This document shows positions 1-13,284 of a DNA stretch of 64,000 nucleotides, piece by piece; within the stretch, counting starts at the first letter, position 1, and the number at the start of each line of letters is the position of its first letter. The notes beneath the pieces are model-generated. The model was not told the DNA's origin. It saw nothing but the letters and a program-made list of their open reading frames with translations, and searched no databases. Made by a program: the position numbers and the translations under genes. Origin of the DNA: Cytidiella melzeri. Its lineage: Eukaryota; Basidiomycota; Agaricomycetes; Polyporales; Irpicaceae. Where the stretch lies: assembly GCA_022592445.1 (NCBI GenBank), contig JABYQR010000183.1, positions 24,892 through 88,891 of the forward strand, read 5' to 3'.

Positions 1-545
1 GAGGCGAGCGTTGGCGGTTACAAGGAGGTTCTCGCCTTTCAAATCACGATGGATGCACCTTCGAGCGTGAAGGTATGCGAGTGCTCGTGCAATATCCGTC
101 GCGAAAGATAGTCGTAAACGCCATGGAAAGGGTCTGGTTTTATCGTGGATGTAGTTTCTGAGGTTTCCGCCTTCAATGTATTCTGATATGATGAATATCC
201 GACCGTCAGGATCTGGTGCGCGAGATAGACCTAGGTATAAAACCACGTTCGGATGGCGCGTTTCTCTACGACGCTACGTCAGACACAGGCTCGAGATAGT
301 ACGCTTGCACTGACTTCATCAACCTCCACTCGCGTTCGAAATACTTGGCGACGTCGTATTCAGTCGACGGCAGTACCTCCTTGATCGCGACATCGATTCC
401 GAGGTAGGTGCCTACACACCAAAGTAAGCAGATATCTGGTCGGGCATCATCCTACTTGCCTTTCCAGACATTCCCAAAGGAGCCCGATCCTAGTTTCTTC
501 CAACCTCCTTTGATATCCTGTATGGCTTGGTGAACATCTACGCGC
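1..545 (-). CDS. protein kinase, tyrosine-kinase-like type (partial, C-terminal part outside window)
   Basis: Reading the minus strand gives a kinase N-lobe and the start of the C-lobe: the glycine loop GSGSFGNVWKG (about 480-510), the lysine strand DVAIKEV, a hinge-like IISEYIEGGNL and the catalytic loop HRDLKGENLL (about 24-56). The loop has the Asp and Asn expected of an active Ser/Thr or TKL kinase. The gene runs off the left edge before the DFG motif. Two introns are needed. One, near 415-465, appears to use a GC donor (AAAG/GCAAGT) so that GT follows WKG. A short one near 265-300 restores the frame before HPNVVLYLG. The start codon and N-terminal exon are not resolved. Substrate and pathway cannot be told. 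Confidence 0.8.
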
Positions 546-890
546 CGTGTGGTCTAGCGGACACACCTCAAAGGGAATGACATCGAAGGCATCCGAGTGC
601 ATTTATTCGCGTCAATACCCGTTGCCCACCTGGTCTATCACACCTGAGTAAGGCTTATAGCAAGAACTCAAGAATGAGAGTGAAATCGGACAGTGTTCTC
701 GTCGTCGTCGCAGTGAGCACCATGCAGTAGGCCACCCTCAGTTACCGCTTCTGGAAGCTTACGTCAGCATGATGGTCACATGATAGCACGCGTTCCGTCA
801 GCGTCTCCACGCGTCGTGCTACATACGTGCGGCCGCTTTGTTTCTTCACTGTACATACCATGCGCTATCTGCGCTAACTCTGAGGATGCT
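546..890. other. kinase 5' end / APC1 upstream region
   Basis: The divergent spacer between the kinase (-) and APC1 (+). It probably holds the unresolved first kinase exon on the minus strand (a reading such as HSDAFDVIPFE near 575-600) and the APC1 promoter. I see no other gene. Confidence 0.4.
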
Positions 891-3800
891 ATGACCAGCT
901 TACAACCACTGCCGATACACCTGAATGGACGTTTGGTCTCCCCAGCAGCGCATTTTCTTCGTCGCGACCATAAACCTGAGGAAGAAGGATCGGAGCTACT
1001 GCAAACTATTAGAGCTACTCTTCAAGGTTCCCGAGGTCCCAAAGACTGCATAAACACAGAGATCTCCATAAGCTATCACACCGCTGCTGAAGAGGAAGAA
1101 CTCTGCTGGGATGCTGACAGCGTCACGCTCACAGCCGGAGGAATCATAATCAAGAGATGGATTTTCAAGACTGAAGGCCAGCCTGTCCAGTGTGCGTGCA
1201 TTGGCTGGTTCGAGCAGTCAAGCTCCGTCTTTTCCTCGTCCGCCTCGAAGTCAGGCAATTATACCGAGGAAGAAGAAGTCCTCGATGCCTTCATACCCGA
1301 CCCAGACCAACGGCCCACTTTCGGACCCTTTTCTCGTCAAACTCGAGATTCAAAGTCTCAGAGTGATCCTGGAATCCGGTCTCGCGCAGTGTTCGTTTTC
1401 CTTCGCAGTATTGGGAAGGTCTACGTTTTGAACGGTCTCGAGTACACCTTCCACCTACCCTTCATCGTCCGTAGCGCGTGGGCTCTCTCCCCACATGGGA
1501 TAATGTTACAACGACTTCTGGACAAGAGTGAAGTAGAAGAGGCAAAACTGTCCGGAGACGAGCTGCTGCCAACGTTGTTTACTATGGTGAACCCGTTTGC
1601 AGAAGCTGCAGTCGTAGGTCTCGGATACACCATCAAGGACGGTCTTCCGATCCCTTTGGAAGACGCAGACTCGGAGAAGGCCCCAGGCTCTATTCCTGCG
1701 CAAGAAGAGGTGTTATGGGTGTCAAGTCGAAGCTCTGAACCTACAGACCATTTATTCGTCACTCTGGACAAGGGCTCACAAACAATCACAGTCTGGCGCT
1801 ACGTGTTTGTTCATTCGCACACCCATAACTATCCTCTTCCTACAACTCACACCGCTGTGCGACATGGCTCGAGGCATAGGCGGTCAATGTCTGGTCCGCT
1901 TTCTCCGCGACGGACGGCTATTCACCACCCAAACCTTTCATCATTTGAGATACCCGCCGAACTGCCCCCTTTGGCCTCCCTTCCTGGAATGCCACCGGCG
2001 TTGAACACGGCGATACCAATGGCGGCAATTGTGCCCGGTGCAGTGCCAGATGTACCTTGGGCGAACGCACCTCCTAAGGCCAAAGGCAGTCGTGCCTCAT
2101 TCGGTGCGATAGGCCGTCCAGATCTCCCGTTCAGCCTTGACAAACCTGGTTGCGGCTCCGTGGTGGACCCAAGCCCTCATATCGACCCCGTCGAGAATGC
2201 ACGAATGCGGCCTGCTTATTGTGTTGATAAGCTATACAGCGCTAAAGTATCTCAGGAAGAGTACGTACAATGGTGGCTAAGGTGTGAGTGGCCAATGACA
2301 CTATTTTCAGCTGCGAACTGTGGCGAGATATCACTTTTGGAATATTTGATCGACGCTGGGATGGTCTGCATGAATGGACTCGATTTGCCCTGTGTTTGCC
2401 CGCGTCAGGAGTACTTACCATCATTCCCCTCCTGAAAACGAAAGAGAAACGGGTTGTGACAGACGCAGTTGTTCAAATACCAGCAATCTCAGCGGCATCC
2501 TTGAAGATTTTGCGTCCAGGCATTGAAGATCTGCTTATCGTCAAGCCAGACAGAACGCTAGCTATTCTAACCTACGGACTTCACGAGTTGCCTTTGCAGG
2601 TCCACACAGGCGGGGAAGCTGTGGGGCTGAAAGCTGCTGTTGAGTCATCGGTTTCAATCCGATGGAAAGACCAGGAGGCCTCTAGAACTACCGTCAACTT
2701 GCTACCTGCAGTTCCGCACGTGCAGCAGCTACTGTTGTTGCTGGCCATGGTCCTACCGCTTGCTGAATTCTTCTCTCTTCACCATACATTCCTGCTGAAA
2801 TGGTCCGTACGAAAATTCTCCCAGGACGAGGAGGCGTTCGAAGATCTCTGCTCAGCCATTTTCGATTTTCTGGGTCTCGAACCTTTCGACACATCAGCAT
2901 CGTCGACCTCGAAGTCTAACGATGCTTGGAGCATCCTAGGCAATTCGTCCACTACTGCACGTCTCGTTAGTGACGTCGTTCTCAAGAGGTTGAAGATGCC
3001 CAAACAGAAGCCGGTGGAGGACCCTCCGATCCATCATAAACCTGTGCACAAGTACCACTCGAGTATCTTGCTTGGCCTACATCATCTGGGGCAGTGCTTT
3101 CTCCTGTCCACCAACCGCCACAAGGCTCTTATGAGACTGATACCTGCCATCTGCCGGCTGGCATACGTGGTTCGGCCTGAATGGGCAGATTACTGGAAAC
3201 GCCTGTTCCCTGATACGTGCGGGCCTTGGAGATCTCCACAAATGACGGGTATGTGCATTGCTAGCGTGATATTCATTATTGATACTCAAGTTGTGAGTAC
3301 TAGTACCAGCAAACTTAGACGAACGACTCCAAATATGGCCGGCCGACGTCTTCGCCGATCTCTTTGCCAGGATGAACAACTCCGAGTGGAACAAGCCTGC
3401 TCTCGATAGTTGGCAACTGATCCTTCCCAAAGGGTCTCTTCCCTCCTTCGCTTTCGGTAGGCAAGACCCACTAGTGCGCTCCCACCAGATTAACGCTATC
3501 TATGATGCTCTCGCCGATGGAAACGAGACTACGAGGAAACGAGCGGAAATGGCGTTGCGACTACTGAGTCGCACGGGAGAAGGTGGATACGACTTGCTTA
3601 GCCGATTACCTATAGGTCTTGCCATGCCATTGCATGAAGCTATTCGGACATGTCAGGTCTCACCAGCTGGAGAATGGCATCCCTCTGCGTATCAGTTTAT
3701 TGGACGTCACGATCTGGCTGAGAACGGTGCCACTGCCTCAGAAACGTTGTTCACGAGCGGCTACCGCACAATCAAGGATTACATCGTGCGTTGGACTTTA

Positions 3801-6800
3801 TAAGACATGCGCTATTTGATGCTCATGCAAATGTTCTACAGCTGCCGACTTTCTCTCGCAAGTCAATGAGCGAGCATCACGAAGAAGCGCGCAAGGCGAT
3901 GATTGGAGAGCTGGCGGCTGTCACTGGCATGGAGCTCGGAATGGAGGATTACATCGCTACGCGGTTTAGTCAAGACAAACGGCTTGAGGAGGTCGGCCGA
4001 ATACTTTGTTCATCTTCAGTCCCAGTGATCAAAACATTGGAGAGACCAGAGTTGAGGTAAGCCTTGTGGTATCTTGACCTCTTTGCCTTGTTGATAGACC
4101 TATGTAGTGAGGTTGACCAAGCTAAGGAGTACCAGCACTACGCTATGCGAGTTGCTGAACGTACTCTGGCGTTGCCACCAGGACGAGCGTTGCATACTTT
4201 CGGCTGCGTCGAGGTTGTCACCAAAGAGGCTTACGCAATCCCGAAGATCGAGTTCTCCATCCGCATTCAACCCCAGAATCAACTTGTGTTGCCTGAAGCT
4301 GGTAAGATCCCGATAGAGTGTACGTCGTGGGGCGATTTCCACAACGGCGTTGCAGCCGGGCTGCGCATCTCGCCTTCCGCTACAGGCGTACAAAGCTCGT
4401 GGATCAAATTCAACAAGCCGTCCGAGCTTACGCCCGAGCATGCTGGGTTCCTGTACGCCTTAGGACTTGCGGGGCATCTACGAGAGATGTTGACATGGCA
4501 CACGTTCGCCTATCTCACCCCAAAACACGACCTCACGTCCATAGCCATCCTCCTAGGTCTATCTGCCGCCAACGTCGGTACGAGCAACCGCCACGTCACA
4601 AAATTAATCGCCGTCCACACCCCCGCCCTACTCCCTACCCCTGGCGTCGATCTCAACGTACCGCTCATCACTCAAGCCGCAGGTCTCTCCGGACTCGGGC
4701 TGCTCTACATGGGTACACGGAATCGACGGATGGCAGAAGTCTGCCTGAGCCAGATCAGCAGGCGGGACCTCGTCCAACCGGATTTGAGCAACGAGTATCG
4801 CGAATCTTACACGTACAGCACCGCCCTCGCGTTTGGTATGATCATGCTCGGCAAAGGATCTGACGTCCCTGCGGATCTTGTCATCCTCTCCCGCCTCCGA
4901 GTGCTCATCCACGGCGACGGCCAAGCCCTGAACCCAACCACAAAAAACTCGCGACCTGCTTTCGATGTCAACCTGACCTCTCCCGCTGCCTCTATTGCGC
5001 TCGGGTTGATGTACCTCCGGACGAACAGACAAGACATCGCTGACGTGCTGACCATACCTGACACGATCGTTACTCTGGATAGGATTCAACCGAGTTTCCT
5101 CATGATTAGGACTTTGGCGAGGGCGCTGATCATGTGGGACGCAATCGCACCCAGCGAGGATTGGTTTACTTCGCAGATACCGGAGGCTATCAAGAAGGCA
5201 GTGGACGGGGGAAAGTCAAAGCTACCTGTGCCCGAATCGTTCGATCTGGCGTACTGGAACATCATCGCCGGGTGTTGCTTTGCGTTGGCTCTCAAGTTTG
5301 CTGGTTCTGCGCGACAGGAGGCGAGTTATCTCGTTATGAGTTACTATGACACTTTCAGCCGAATGGCGTACACGAACAGTACGTGTTGCCTATTCCTGTT
5401 ACAATTCTTTCTTAACTGATTCAGATGTATAATCAAGCACCTGCGTTCGAACACAAAATCAAACGGGCGGCAGTACGAGACGGGCTCAACCTGATCTCCA
5501 TAGCGCTCAGCATCATTGTCGCCGGTAGTGGCGACATCCAAGTCCTCCGGCGGCTGCGGTATGCGTTTGGGTTGTACCATCCTCCCGTGCGTTATGGGAC
5601 CCACGTCACGATCCACATGTCTATCGGGCTGCTCTTCCTTGGCAGCGGCCGGTACACGCTCGGGACATCCGATGCTGCGATTGCTGCGATGGTCGCCGCA
5701 TTCTTTCCGCGGTTCAATCAAGTGTCGTCGGACAACAAGAGCTATTTGCAAGCGCTCCGGCACCTGTGGGTCCTCGCTGTCGAGCCGAGGTGTTTGGTTG
5801 CGAGGGACGTGGATACGAAGGAGGTAGTGTTTTTGCCGGTGAAGATCAAGCTCAAGGACGGGGATGAGACGGGGACGGCTCAGCTGGTCATGCCCACGCT
5901 AGTACCGGACATTGACAAGATACAGTCTCTGAGGGTAGACACGCCGAGGTACTGGCCATTTTACATCGACATCGCCAACCTGCCGCATCACAAGGAAGCG
6001 CTGCTCAGAAACCAGACTCTGTTTGTGAAGCGTCGGACTGCGTTCCTGAGCTACATGGAGGACCCCAAGGGCAGTCGGAGTCTGTTCGTACGGTCGGGTT
6101 CGTCGGCGGGCGATGCCGCCGTGCTCGACTTTCCACAGCTCAAAAACGCCGAGACACATCCGGCGACGGACCTCTACCACTTTATCTCCTCCTACTCCAA
6201 CGACCCGTTCTTTCTCGCGTTTGCCGACCACTTTTGCCGCTCCTCCTCCTCCTCCTCGTCGACCGACGCGGAAAAGCTGTTCTTCGCGTACTGCTACGCG
6301 ACGCTACACGACAGCATCCTCCAAGATAAACCGCGCACGATCCAGACCCACCTCACGCTCTACCGAACCCGCCAGATGTCGCTCTCTTCTGACAAGGACA
6401 TTGTTTTTGCACATCAAGACTTGAAGTTTGCACACGAGTTCTACAGCAAAATATACGAGAGACGGTTTAGCGGGCGCGCGGAGAATAACCCGCGGCCGTC
6501 CCTCCTTCGCTCGAGTACCCTCCGCTCTGCGCTGCACGCGCTAGAAGAGCAGCTCGAGGGGTGGCACGTGCAGCCTGCATTTATGGGTCTCTTGCGGAGG
6601 TACGCGCGTGGGTCTGATGTCCCTTCCAAAGGAGAAAAACAAGAACAAGAAGAAGAAGAAAAGGTGCTGGGGAGGGCGCTGGGATGGTATTTGCAGCGAA
6701 ACAGTATCCCGACTGCGTCTGTGCTGGGTGTGCTGTGTCGATTGGCGGAGAACTCGAAGAGGAGGTGTTTGGAGCAGGGGAAGCCGCCGCATGGGACGAC

Positions 6801-6960
6801 GGAGGAAGGGGGTGTGTTGGAGGAGGGGATTCGCGAGGTAGTGAGGAAGGCGGGGGAGCAGTTGACGACTTCGGTCGGGTCTGGGTGGTCGTTGAGGTGT
6901 GTGAGGGAGGTTATGGATGGTTGGGAGAGCGGGCGTGTGGCTATGGAAGGGGTTGCGTAG
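891..6960 (+). CDS. APC1: anaphase-promoting complex subunit 1 (Apc1/BimE)
   Basis: Largest scaffold subunit of the APC/C ubiquitin ligase, which drives anaphase and mitotic exit in the nucleus. Six exons (891-2260, 2311-3248, 3310-3785, 3842-4056, 4108-5378, 5438-6960) sum to 5793 nt, or 1930 residues, a normal Apc1 length. The N-terminal half has the WD40-like region and a long Ser/Pro-rich loop. The C-terminal half has the proteasome/cyclosome repeats, with hallmark strings such as GLAGHLREMLTWH, HTPALLPTP and LQALRHLWVLAVEPR. An in-frame ATG at 780 exists, but MTSLQPLPIH at 891 fits a protein start better. For intron 5, the first AG (5424) would shift the frame and only the AG at 5437 closes it. 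Near the C-terminus is a short Lys/Glu-rich stretch (6630-6665). Confidence 0.93.
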
Positions 6961-7703
6961 GCTTTGAGAATGATGAAAGGTTGTTTCGTGGATTGGGATA
7001 GAATGTCGTGATTTTGACGTTTTTATTTGAGCGTCGTGACCTCCGATCGCTGTCGGTTTGTCTGCGCGATCAGCGTGCTACCAAGCGCAGAGTCTAGGGA
7101 CCGGGAAGGGAGCTTGAGAACGAAACTCTGAGGGATTTGAAAGTGTTTTTATTGTATTCACCATATCCGAGTAGGTCTCAGCATTCGCATGCACGACATT
7201 GGCAATGCATCCAGGACCGCAGGCGATAACATGACGCCCTCCGAGTTTTGTACGGAATTTGATCGATTGCAACCCACGGGCGGGCGCTGTCCTACAAAAT
7301 CGATGCTGACAAAATCGAATCGAATCTTCCCACTTCCCGTATGCATTCAAATTGCTCTCAACTCGTTTCCTCCGTTCGCATTTCCTACCGCACTGTTCTC
7401 GAACTATCACACGAATCAAGTTTATACCTGAAATCCACGCGCGCGAGCGAGGCAGCAAGCCCGAGCGCATCACTCTGGACCAAAGTCACAGTCGCGACCA
7501 GAGCGCCAGGCAATGGCAAGCAAGGGGCAGGAATAACCCAACGTCGAGTAGAAGAGAGCCTTAGAGAAATATTGTCACGGCAATGCGATATAAAAGGCTG
7601 TCACACTGAATCTGTTCCAGGCGCCGGACACACTACGTCGCAAAACGCACACTACATGACTATTGAAGACAGGGTACAGGTTACAGCCAATGGTGGGTAT
7701 ATA
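6961..7703. other. intergenic, APC1 3' flank to Y-family gene
   Basis: Holds the APC1 3' flank and the downstream side of the Y copy on the other strand. Several open frames of 60-140 codons overlap one another on both strands with no recognisable domain and no splice logic. I call no gene. Confidence 0.5.
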
Positions 7704-8598
7704 TTACACATCGCAGGGGACAGACAAATTGGCGCCTGCGCGATGGGTCATGAAATTGTTACCTTTGGCTAGGAATAATAGCTCAAGCGGAAAGTCTTTC
7801 GGAACCTTGGGCGCCGTGTAATAGGACAAGACTGGCATCCAGCAACTTGCTGGGGGAACATACTCAAGCGCCACAAGGTAAAGGTGGAAGCAGGTGAGTT
7901 CAACTTTGCCTACACCGTGAACATGAAAAACACGCCAATGTCCGTGGTTCTACAATAGCAAGGAATAGGCTTGTCAGTTCGACAGCGTCGAGATGGAGAG
8001 AGCGTGAACAGACAACGAGCACGCACACTGAACCAGTGATGACATAACGTATTTCCGATGGCTCCTGCGAAATCCTCGCGAGTCCGTGGGACGGTAACCT
8101 TGTTCACCGTCTTGGTAGTGTATAAAGTCTGGCGAGTGGGCTCCCCAACACCCTAATCCATGTCAAACACAGTGGTTGACAGCCTGGTCTAATGCATACG
8201 GGACGTAAACTCACCGGTATTATGAGCGTGATGGTGCTGCGATCAGTGAAAGGTAAGGCATCAGGATCTTCGAGATCTCCCAGCTCAGGGTTACGAGAGA
8301 AGGCGATAGAGTTCCCTGGTCGTCCTTGAGACCTGAACACCACGCTCGCCGAGGGTTGTCCTGAAAAGTACGGGCCACCATCACTGATCAGGAAACGGTG
8401 TCCGTTGATGATTTCGCCATAATATGTCTGTGTTTCAAAGAGGTGGAGGCAATTAGCTGTTTTTCGCCATAGCACGCGAGTAGATCCCAACTTACATGGG
8501 CAGCAGCAGGCACCGTTGAGGTTTCAGCCTTGCCCTATTATTATCATTAGTCAAGTGGAGTCAGCGATTGCAAGGGAATGTGAGCTCACAGTAGACAT
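7704..8598 (-). CDS. orphan Y-family protein, copy 1
   Basis: I do not recognise this family. Five exons can be built on the minus strand: MST (8598-8590), then GKAETSTV..., then an exon opening TYYGEIING, then GVGEPTRQ..., then a last exon opening NHGHWRVFH, stopping at 7704. This gives about 210 residues. Its exon phases and order match the intact copy at 23555-24403, including a first exon of only three codons. Shared landmarks are G-x-x-I-x-G near the start, LED-x-D-x-(I/L)PF, TRTR/PRTRED, IGNTL and LYLVALE. No signal peptide or membrane segment is obvious. The C-terminus is longer than in the paralogues because the frame stays open. The gene lies in a segment inverted relative to its relatives at 21-25 kb. 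Confidence 0.6.
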
Positions 8599-8670
8599 GA
8601 TTGAAAGTTGAAATGGGTCTAGAGAAACGTTTCTCGAGAATTGAGAGAACGAAGACCACAACAGGCGTGA

Positions 8671-8683
8671 TTATATACCTGTG
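8671..8683 (-). promoter_or_regulatory. TATA-like element of Y copy 1
   Basis: On the minus strand TATATAATCACGCC lies about 75 bp before the ATG. The intact Y copy has TATAAAATCACGC at the same distance, so the core promoter has been duplicated along with the gene. Confidence 0.55.
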
Positions 8684-8859
8684 GCCGGCGGACGGAGCTA
8701 CTGACTGGGCTGTGGCCACACACACGTAGAGCATCCTGCTTGAGCTGGCCACAAGGAACAAAGGCCTTTGGGACTGATATGACATGTAAAACACAAATTT
8801 CTCAGTAAAGAGCCCTATTCTACATAAATGCTATCGTCACGTAGCATGGTTCCAGTCCG

Positions 8860-9120
8860 GAAAGCTATGTACGCCTTGTTGTGTTGGTTTTGCCACCCGA
8901 TTACTATTGGGCCCCAATAGACCAGTTTTGCTTGGAGACTAACATACACGACGCATTGAGCACGGAGTGTCAATACGCCGGGTTCAAAAACACAAAGGAC
9001 CGCCTAGAGGTCTTCAAGGTATGCATGAGCTTGTGCATCTGAGGACAAAGTAGACACTAAGAGAGTGCACTCACATTCAAGGCCACAATTGCCGCTAGCC
9101 AGGCTTTGGACGTACACTAG
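8860..9120 (-). repeat. decayed repeat D, inverted copy
   Basis: On the minus strand this block contains GTGAGTGCACTC...TTTGTCCTCAG, which looks like an intron, followed by ATGCACAAGCTCATGCATAC. Related blocks are found on the plus strand at 21260-21432 and 22880-23190. It also shares GGTGGCAAAACCAA with the copy at 23140. All copies have stops in every frame. It may derive from a membrane-protein gene, since one frame of the 21.27 kb copy is hydrophobic. The rest of 8599-9997 shows no supportable gene. Confidence 0.5.
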
Positions 9121-9997
9121 ATTCACGCGAGCGGGACACGTCTTTGAGAAACGGCAGCGGTGATATCGAGAGAGGAACGGATGTGATATCGAGAGTACAA
9201 TGATGGCTTTAGCACTTGACTTGCCTGTTTAGGCATGTGTGACGGATGTGTCACGAGGCTGGACGTTACTATAAAAACCAAGTTACACCGCCAGGAAATG
9301 GCCAGCGAATGACCCGACAATGAGTACTGAGTGGTCTTAGAAAAGAGCCTAGAAATATCCATGAGTGGCGATTCGATCATGCACAGCAACTGGGACTCCC
9401 CGAGCAGTGTTTGAGCGCCAGTAGTATGTTGGCCGCCGACAGCCACGAGCTACACTCGATGCAAAAGTCAATCACCCGCTACTCAAGCCACCAAGTCTTC
9501 GTGAGGAGTGTTCGAGTCTCAGATGCTGCTGTAATTGCATTGGTAGTACTGTTTCTGGGGTGAGTCGCCTCGAGCGTTCAGTTGCCTCTGTATCAGACGA
9601 GCGCATGGATGGCACTGCGGCCATTGTTCTGCAACAACGCCGTGACTGATACCTTGGAAAACACGAGAACGATCACGCAAATGATCAGGCAAAGAACGAC
9701 GTCGGTTAGTGCTTAGTCTCGGCTTCAAAAACTCACGCTGCTCTCGGATTCAACCTTCAGCGTTGGTTCCGTGCGGTGAAGCAATGCCGTAGCCCAAGGA
9801 GTCTCTGCACACATGGTGGGTGTTGTTGGCCACGATGCCGCTAAAATGGAGATGGTACGTTTGTTGCCTTGTAGTGTTCCAGTCAGACGACGGGAGAAGG
9901 CGCAGATGACAACTATCACTCCGAGCGCACAGGGCTTCCACCCCCGCCGATTGCTTATAATGAGCAACTCACTCTCTCATCGTCGCCCTCAGCCACC

Positions 9998-12766
9998 ATG
10001 TCGGCCTCTACCCACGAGGAAAAGTTTGACCCTGCAGTGGAAAAGCATCGTAAGCACTCTCTTCGTCTTCATTTCCGCACATCTTACTCACATCCCATCG
10101 CATCCCTCAAGACCATGCTCCCCAGGTCAACATCGCTGACTTTGACGACCCAAACCTCGACCTCGACCACGTCGACACCCTCGAGGATGATTCTCCCTAC
10201 CCAGAAGTCAGGTCCGCCGTAGCCAATACAGACGACCCAGACATGCCCGTCAACACCTTGAGAGCATGGTTCATCGGTCTCCTCTGGGCAATCATCGTCC
10301 CCGGCCTCAACCAGTTCTTCTTTTTCCGTTTTCCGGCCGTCACCGTCACCAGCGTCGTCGCGCAGCTCATTTCATTCCCTCTCCTTCGTCTCTGGGCACG
10401 CGTCGTGCCCTCCGTCAAAATCTTTGGCGTCTCACTCAATCCTGGTCCATTCACAATCAAGGAGCACGTCTTGATCACCATCATGGCCACCGTCGGCTAC
10501 CAGTCTGCCTATGCCGTCAGTATCCCGTTGCTTTATTTGGGGGGTTGCTGCCACTGACATGATGCGATCTGCAGACCGACATTGTCGCTGTACAACGCGT
10601 GTTCTACAACCAGACTTACAACTTTAGCTACCAATGGCTGCTCGTCATGTCCACCCAGCTCATCGGCTTCTCCATCGGCGGCATCGCCAGGCGTTTCCTC
10701 GTCCAACCCCCCTCCATGATCTGGCCCACCAACCTTGTCACCTGCACACTCTTCAACACCCTCCACTCCCAGCAGTACGCAGGTATTGGAAACCGTGGTG
10801 GTATCTCCCGCGAACGCTTCTTTACCTATGGCTTCATCTGCTCCTTTTCCTGGTACTTCCTCCCCGGCTACCTCTTCACCGCCCTCTCCACGTTCAACTG
10901 GGTCTGCTGGATTGTTCCAAATAATGTTGTCGTCAACCAGCTCTTTGGTACTGCGTCTGGACTGGGAATGTCCATTCTCACTTTCGACTGGGCACAGATT
11001 GCGTACATCGGATCGCCACTCGCGACTCCCTGGTGGGCAGAGGCCAACATTGCGGGAAGCATGGTCATCTTCTACTGTACCTTCCTTTCTCCTTGCGTTT
11101 GCGTTCCACTTGTGGCTGATGTTGTTTCTCAATAGGGATCATCGTTCCCGCCCTGTATTACACAAACACGTGGTACTTCAAGTACCTACCCATCTCCTCC
11201 ACTCATTCGTTCGACAACACTGGGAAAACGTACGACGTCACCCGCATTTTGGACGAGTCGGGCGCCTTCAGCGAAGAGCTCTACAAGGGCTACTCGCCGC
11301 TCTTCCTTTCGGCGACTTTCGCGTTGGCCTACGGTCTCTCGTTTGCGTCTATCACAGGTACGATTTCTGTAAGATCTGTTCAGAAGTATTACGAAGTAAT
11401 GATCTTGTTTCTCCCAGCCACCCTCACACACACGTTCATATACTTCCGCAAGCAAATCTGGGTCCAGTCCCGCCGTTCCATGCACGAGCAGCCTGACATC
11501 CACGCTCGTCTCATGGCCAGGTATCCTCAGGTCCCAGAGTGGTGGTACGCCGTCATATTAGGTATATTTATCCTCTCCTCCCTTGTTACCGCCTCTGAGT
11601 CGTGTTCACCCAGTGACAATGTTCGTGTTTGGAATCATCGTAATTGAGGCCTGGCCGACAGGCATGCCCGTCTGGGCCTTTGTCCTGGCACTCATCATCT
11701 CCTTCTTGTATGTCATCCCCATCGGCATGATCCAAGCCATCACCAACCAGCAAGTTGGGCTCAACGTTATTACGGAGCTCATCATCGGCTATGCCCTCCC
11801 CGGAAAACCCATCGCGATGATGATGTTCAAGACGTGGGGGTACATCACCATGGCGCAGGCCTTGCAATTCACGAGTGATTTCAAGCTCGGGCACTACATG
11901 AAAGTCCCGTACGTCTCCCTCCTCTTTATTTGTCTTTCCAATCGCTCACTTTTTGTCTGCTAAACAGCCCTCGCCCAATGTTCTGGGCTCAAGTCACCGC
12001 CACCGTCGTGGCAGGCACCGTCCAACTCGGCGTCCAATCCTGGATGTTCACCAACATCTCCAACATGTGCGCCCTCGACCAGCCCGACAACTTTGTCTGC
12101 CCCAACACCCAAGTTTTCGGCACCGCCTCCATCGTCTGGGGAGTCATCGGCCCCGCACGCCAGTTCTCCTCCGGTCAGCTCTACTACGGTCTCCTCTTCT
12201 TCTTCCTCGCTGGTTTCCTCGCGCCCGTCATCACTCGCCTCGTGCAGATCAGGTACTCAAACGTTGTGCTCAAGTACATGAACTGGCCTGTCATCTTTAG
12301 CGGCACAGGTCTCATTCCCCCTGCGACACCGAGCAATTACGTGACTTGGTGTGTCACCGGGTTCATGTTCAACTACGTGATCCGTAGACGCCACTTTGCA
12401 TGGTGGACGAAATACAACTGTGCGTCCCCCCCTCTCTCCCTGTCTACGTTGTTGTTCTCAACATGATGCTATCATTTTGCAGACGTCCTCTCCGCCGCTC
12501 TCGACTCTGGCGTCGCCGTCTCCGCCGTTGTCATCTTCTTCTGCCTTCAGTACCCTAGGAACGGCACCATCGGCGCCAACACCGTCCTCACCTGGTGGGG
12601 AAACGTCGTCTCGGGGAACACCGCAGACGCAATGAAGCTCCCGTTGTTGACCCCGCCCGCCAACAAGACGTTCGGGTGAGTCTTATGATCACTTGATGTT
12701 CCTTCTTCGGGAAAACGGGATGTGCTCACCTTTTTTTGCTACTCTAGGCCGACAGTGTGGAACTAG
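9998..12766 (+). CDS. oligopeptide transporter, OPT family
   Basis: Proton-coupled uptake of small peptides (glutathione, tetra- or pentapeptides in characterised fungal members) at the plasma membrane is the family role. The substrate of this one is unknown. Nine exons (9998-10049, 10112-10515, 10575-11076, 11136-11357, 11418-11561, 11614-11908, 11968-12419, 12483-12675, 12748-12766) sum to 2283 nt, or 760 residues, typical of OPT. A short acidic cytosolic N-terminus (DDPNLDLDHVDTLEDD) precedes about 12-16 hydrophobic segments. Family marks are the SLNPGPF motif after the second segment, PALYYTNTW, and KPIAMMMFKTWGY near the C-terminal half. The last exon codes only for PTVWN. A CAAAC-rich pyrimidine leader precedes the ATG, which sits in CCACCATG. 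Confidence 0.93.
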
Positions 12767-13174
12767 AATAGCCCATCGTTGCGACGGGGGGTCACTATCT
12801 GTGTGTGTGTAAGCGGGCCTTTTATAATGATTTCTTGGTAAATGTAAACTTCCTACTGTACATGTACTTGCTTGCAATGGATTGCTTTTTTGACAAAAAC
12901 GAGTGTAACTTGATCATGCTGTTGTTATACAAGATTACCCAGTCGCGAATGTTCAAGTGGGAAGTGATACTTAACCTTAACACTTCAGCCACCCGCACGT
13001 CCCACCAACACCCCCTGAAACACGATATTCCACACCTTTCTGCAAAACTCTTCTGTACATCTCGACCACCAGAGAACCCCCCACCGTTCAGTGGTATATC
13101 TACAGGGAAAAGAAGAAAAGGAGGAGGAGGTGAGATACAAAAAAGATTGTAAATACAGTTGTTTGGACCAAAAC
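12767..13174. other. intergenic, OPT 3' flank
   Basis: Transporter 3' flank with a short GT run near 12800 and A-rich stretches. Open frames here lack any recognisable domain. I see no gene. Confidence 0.5.
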
Positions 13175-13284
13175 TGCCCCAGTGAGGATCGAACTCACGA
13201 CCTTCCGATTGCAGAATTACGTAAGCATCGTGTCATCTACCAGCTATAACAGTCGGACGCTTTGACCAACTTAGCCATGGGGCA
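13175..13284 (-). tRNA. tRNA-Asn(GTT) with a 37-nt intron
   Basis: The minus strand folds as a tRNA: acceptor TGCCCCA pairs with TGGGGCA; D arm GCTAAGTTGGTCAAAGC; anticodon stem TCCGA pairs with TCGGA; T arm GTGAG-TTCGATC-CTCAC. The spliced loop is CTGTTAA, giving anticodon GTT (Asn). An intron of 37 nt sits at the canonical place, one base 3' of the anticodon. The mature part is 73 nt. CCA is not encoded, as usual in eukaryotes. A short T run follows on the minus strand, consistent with Pol III termination. Confidence 0.93.

Noticed and set aside
7078..7473. 131-codon minus-strand frame between APC1 and Y copy 1
   Set aside because: Starts and stops do not fit any splice model and no family resemblance is seen.
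10533..11132. 199-codon minus-strand frame with many Gly and Glu
   Set aside because: Antisense of the OPT transporter exon 3.
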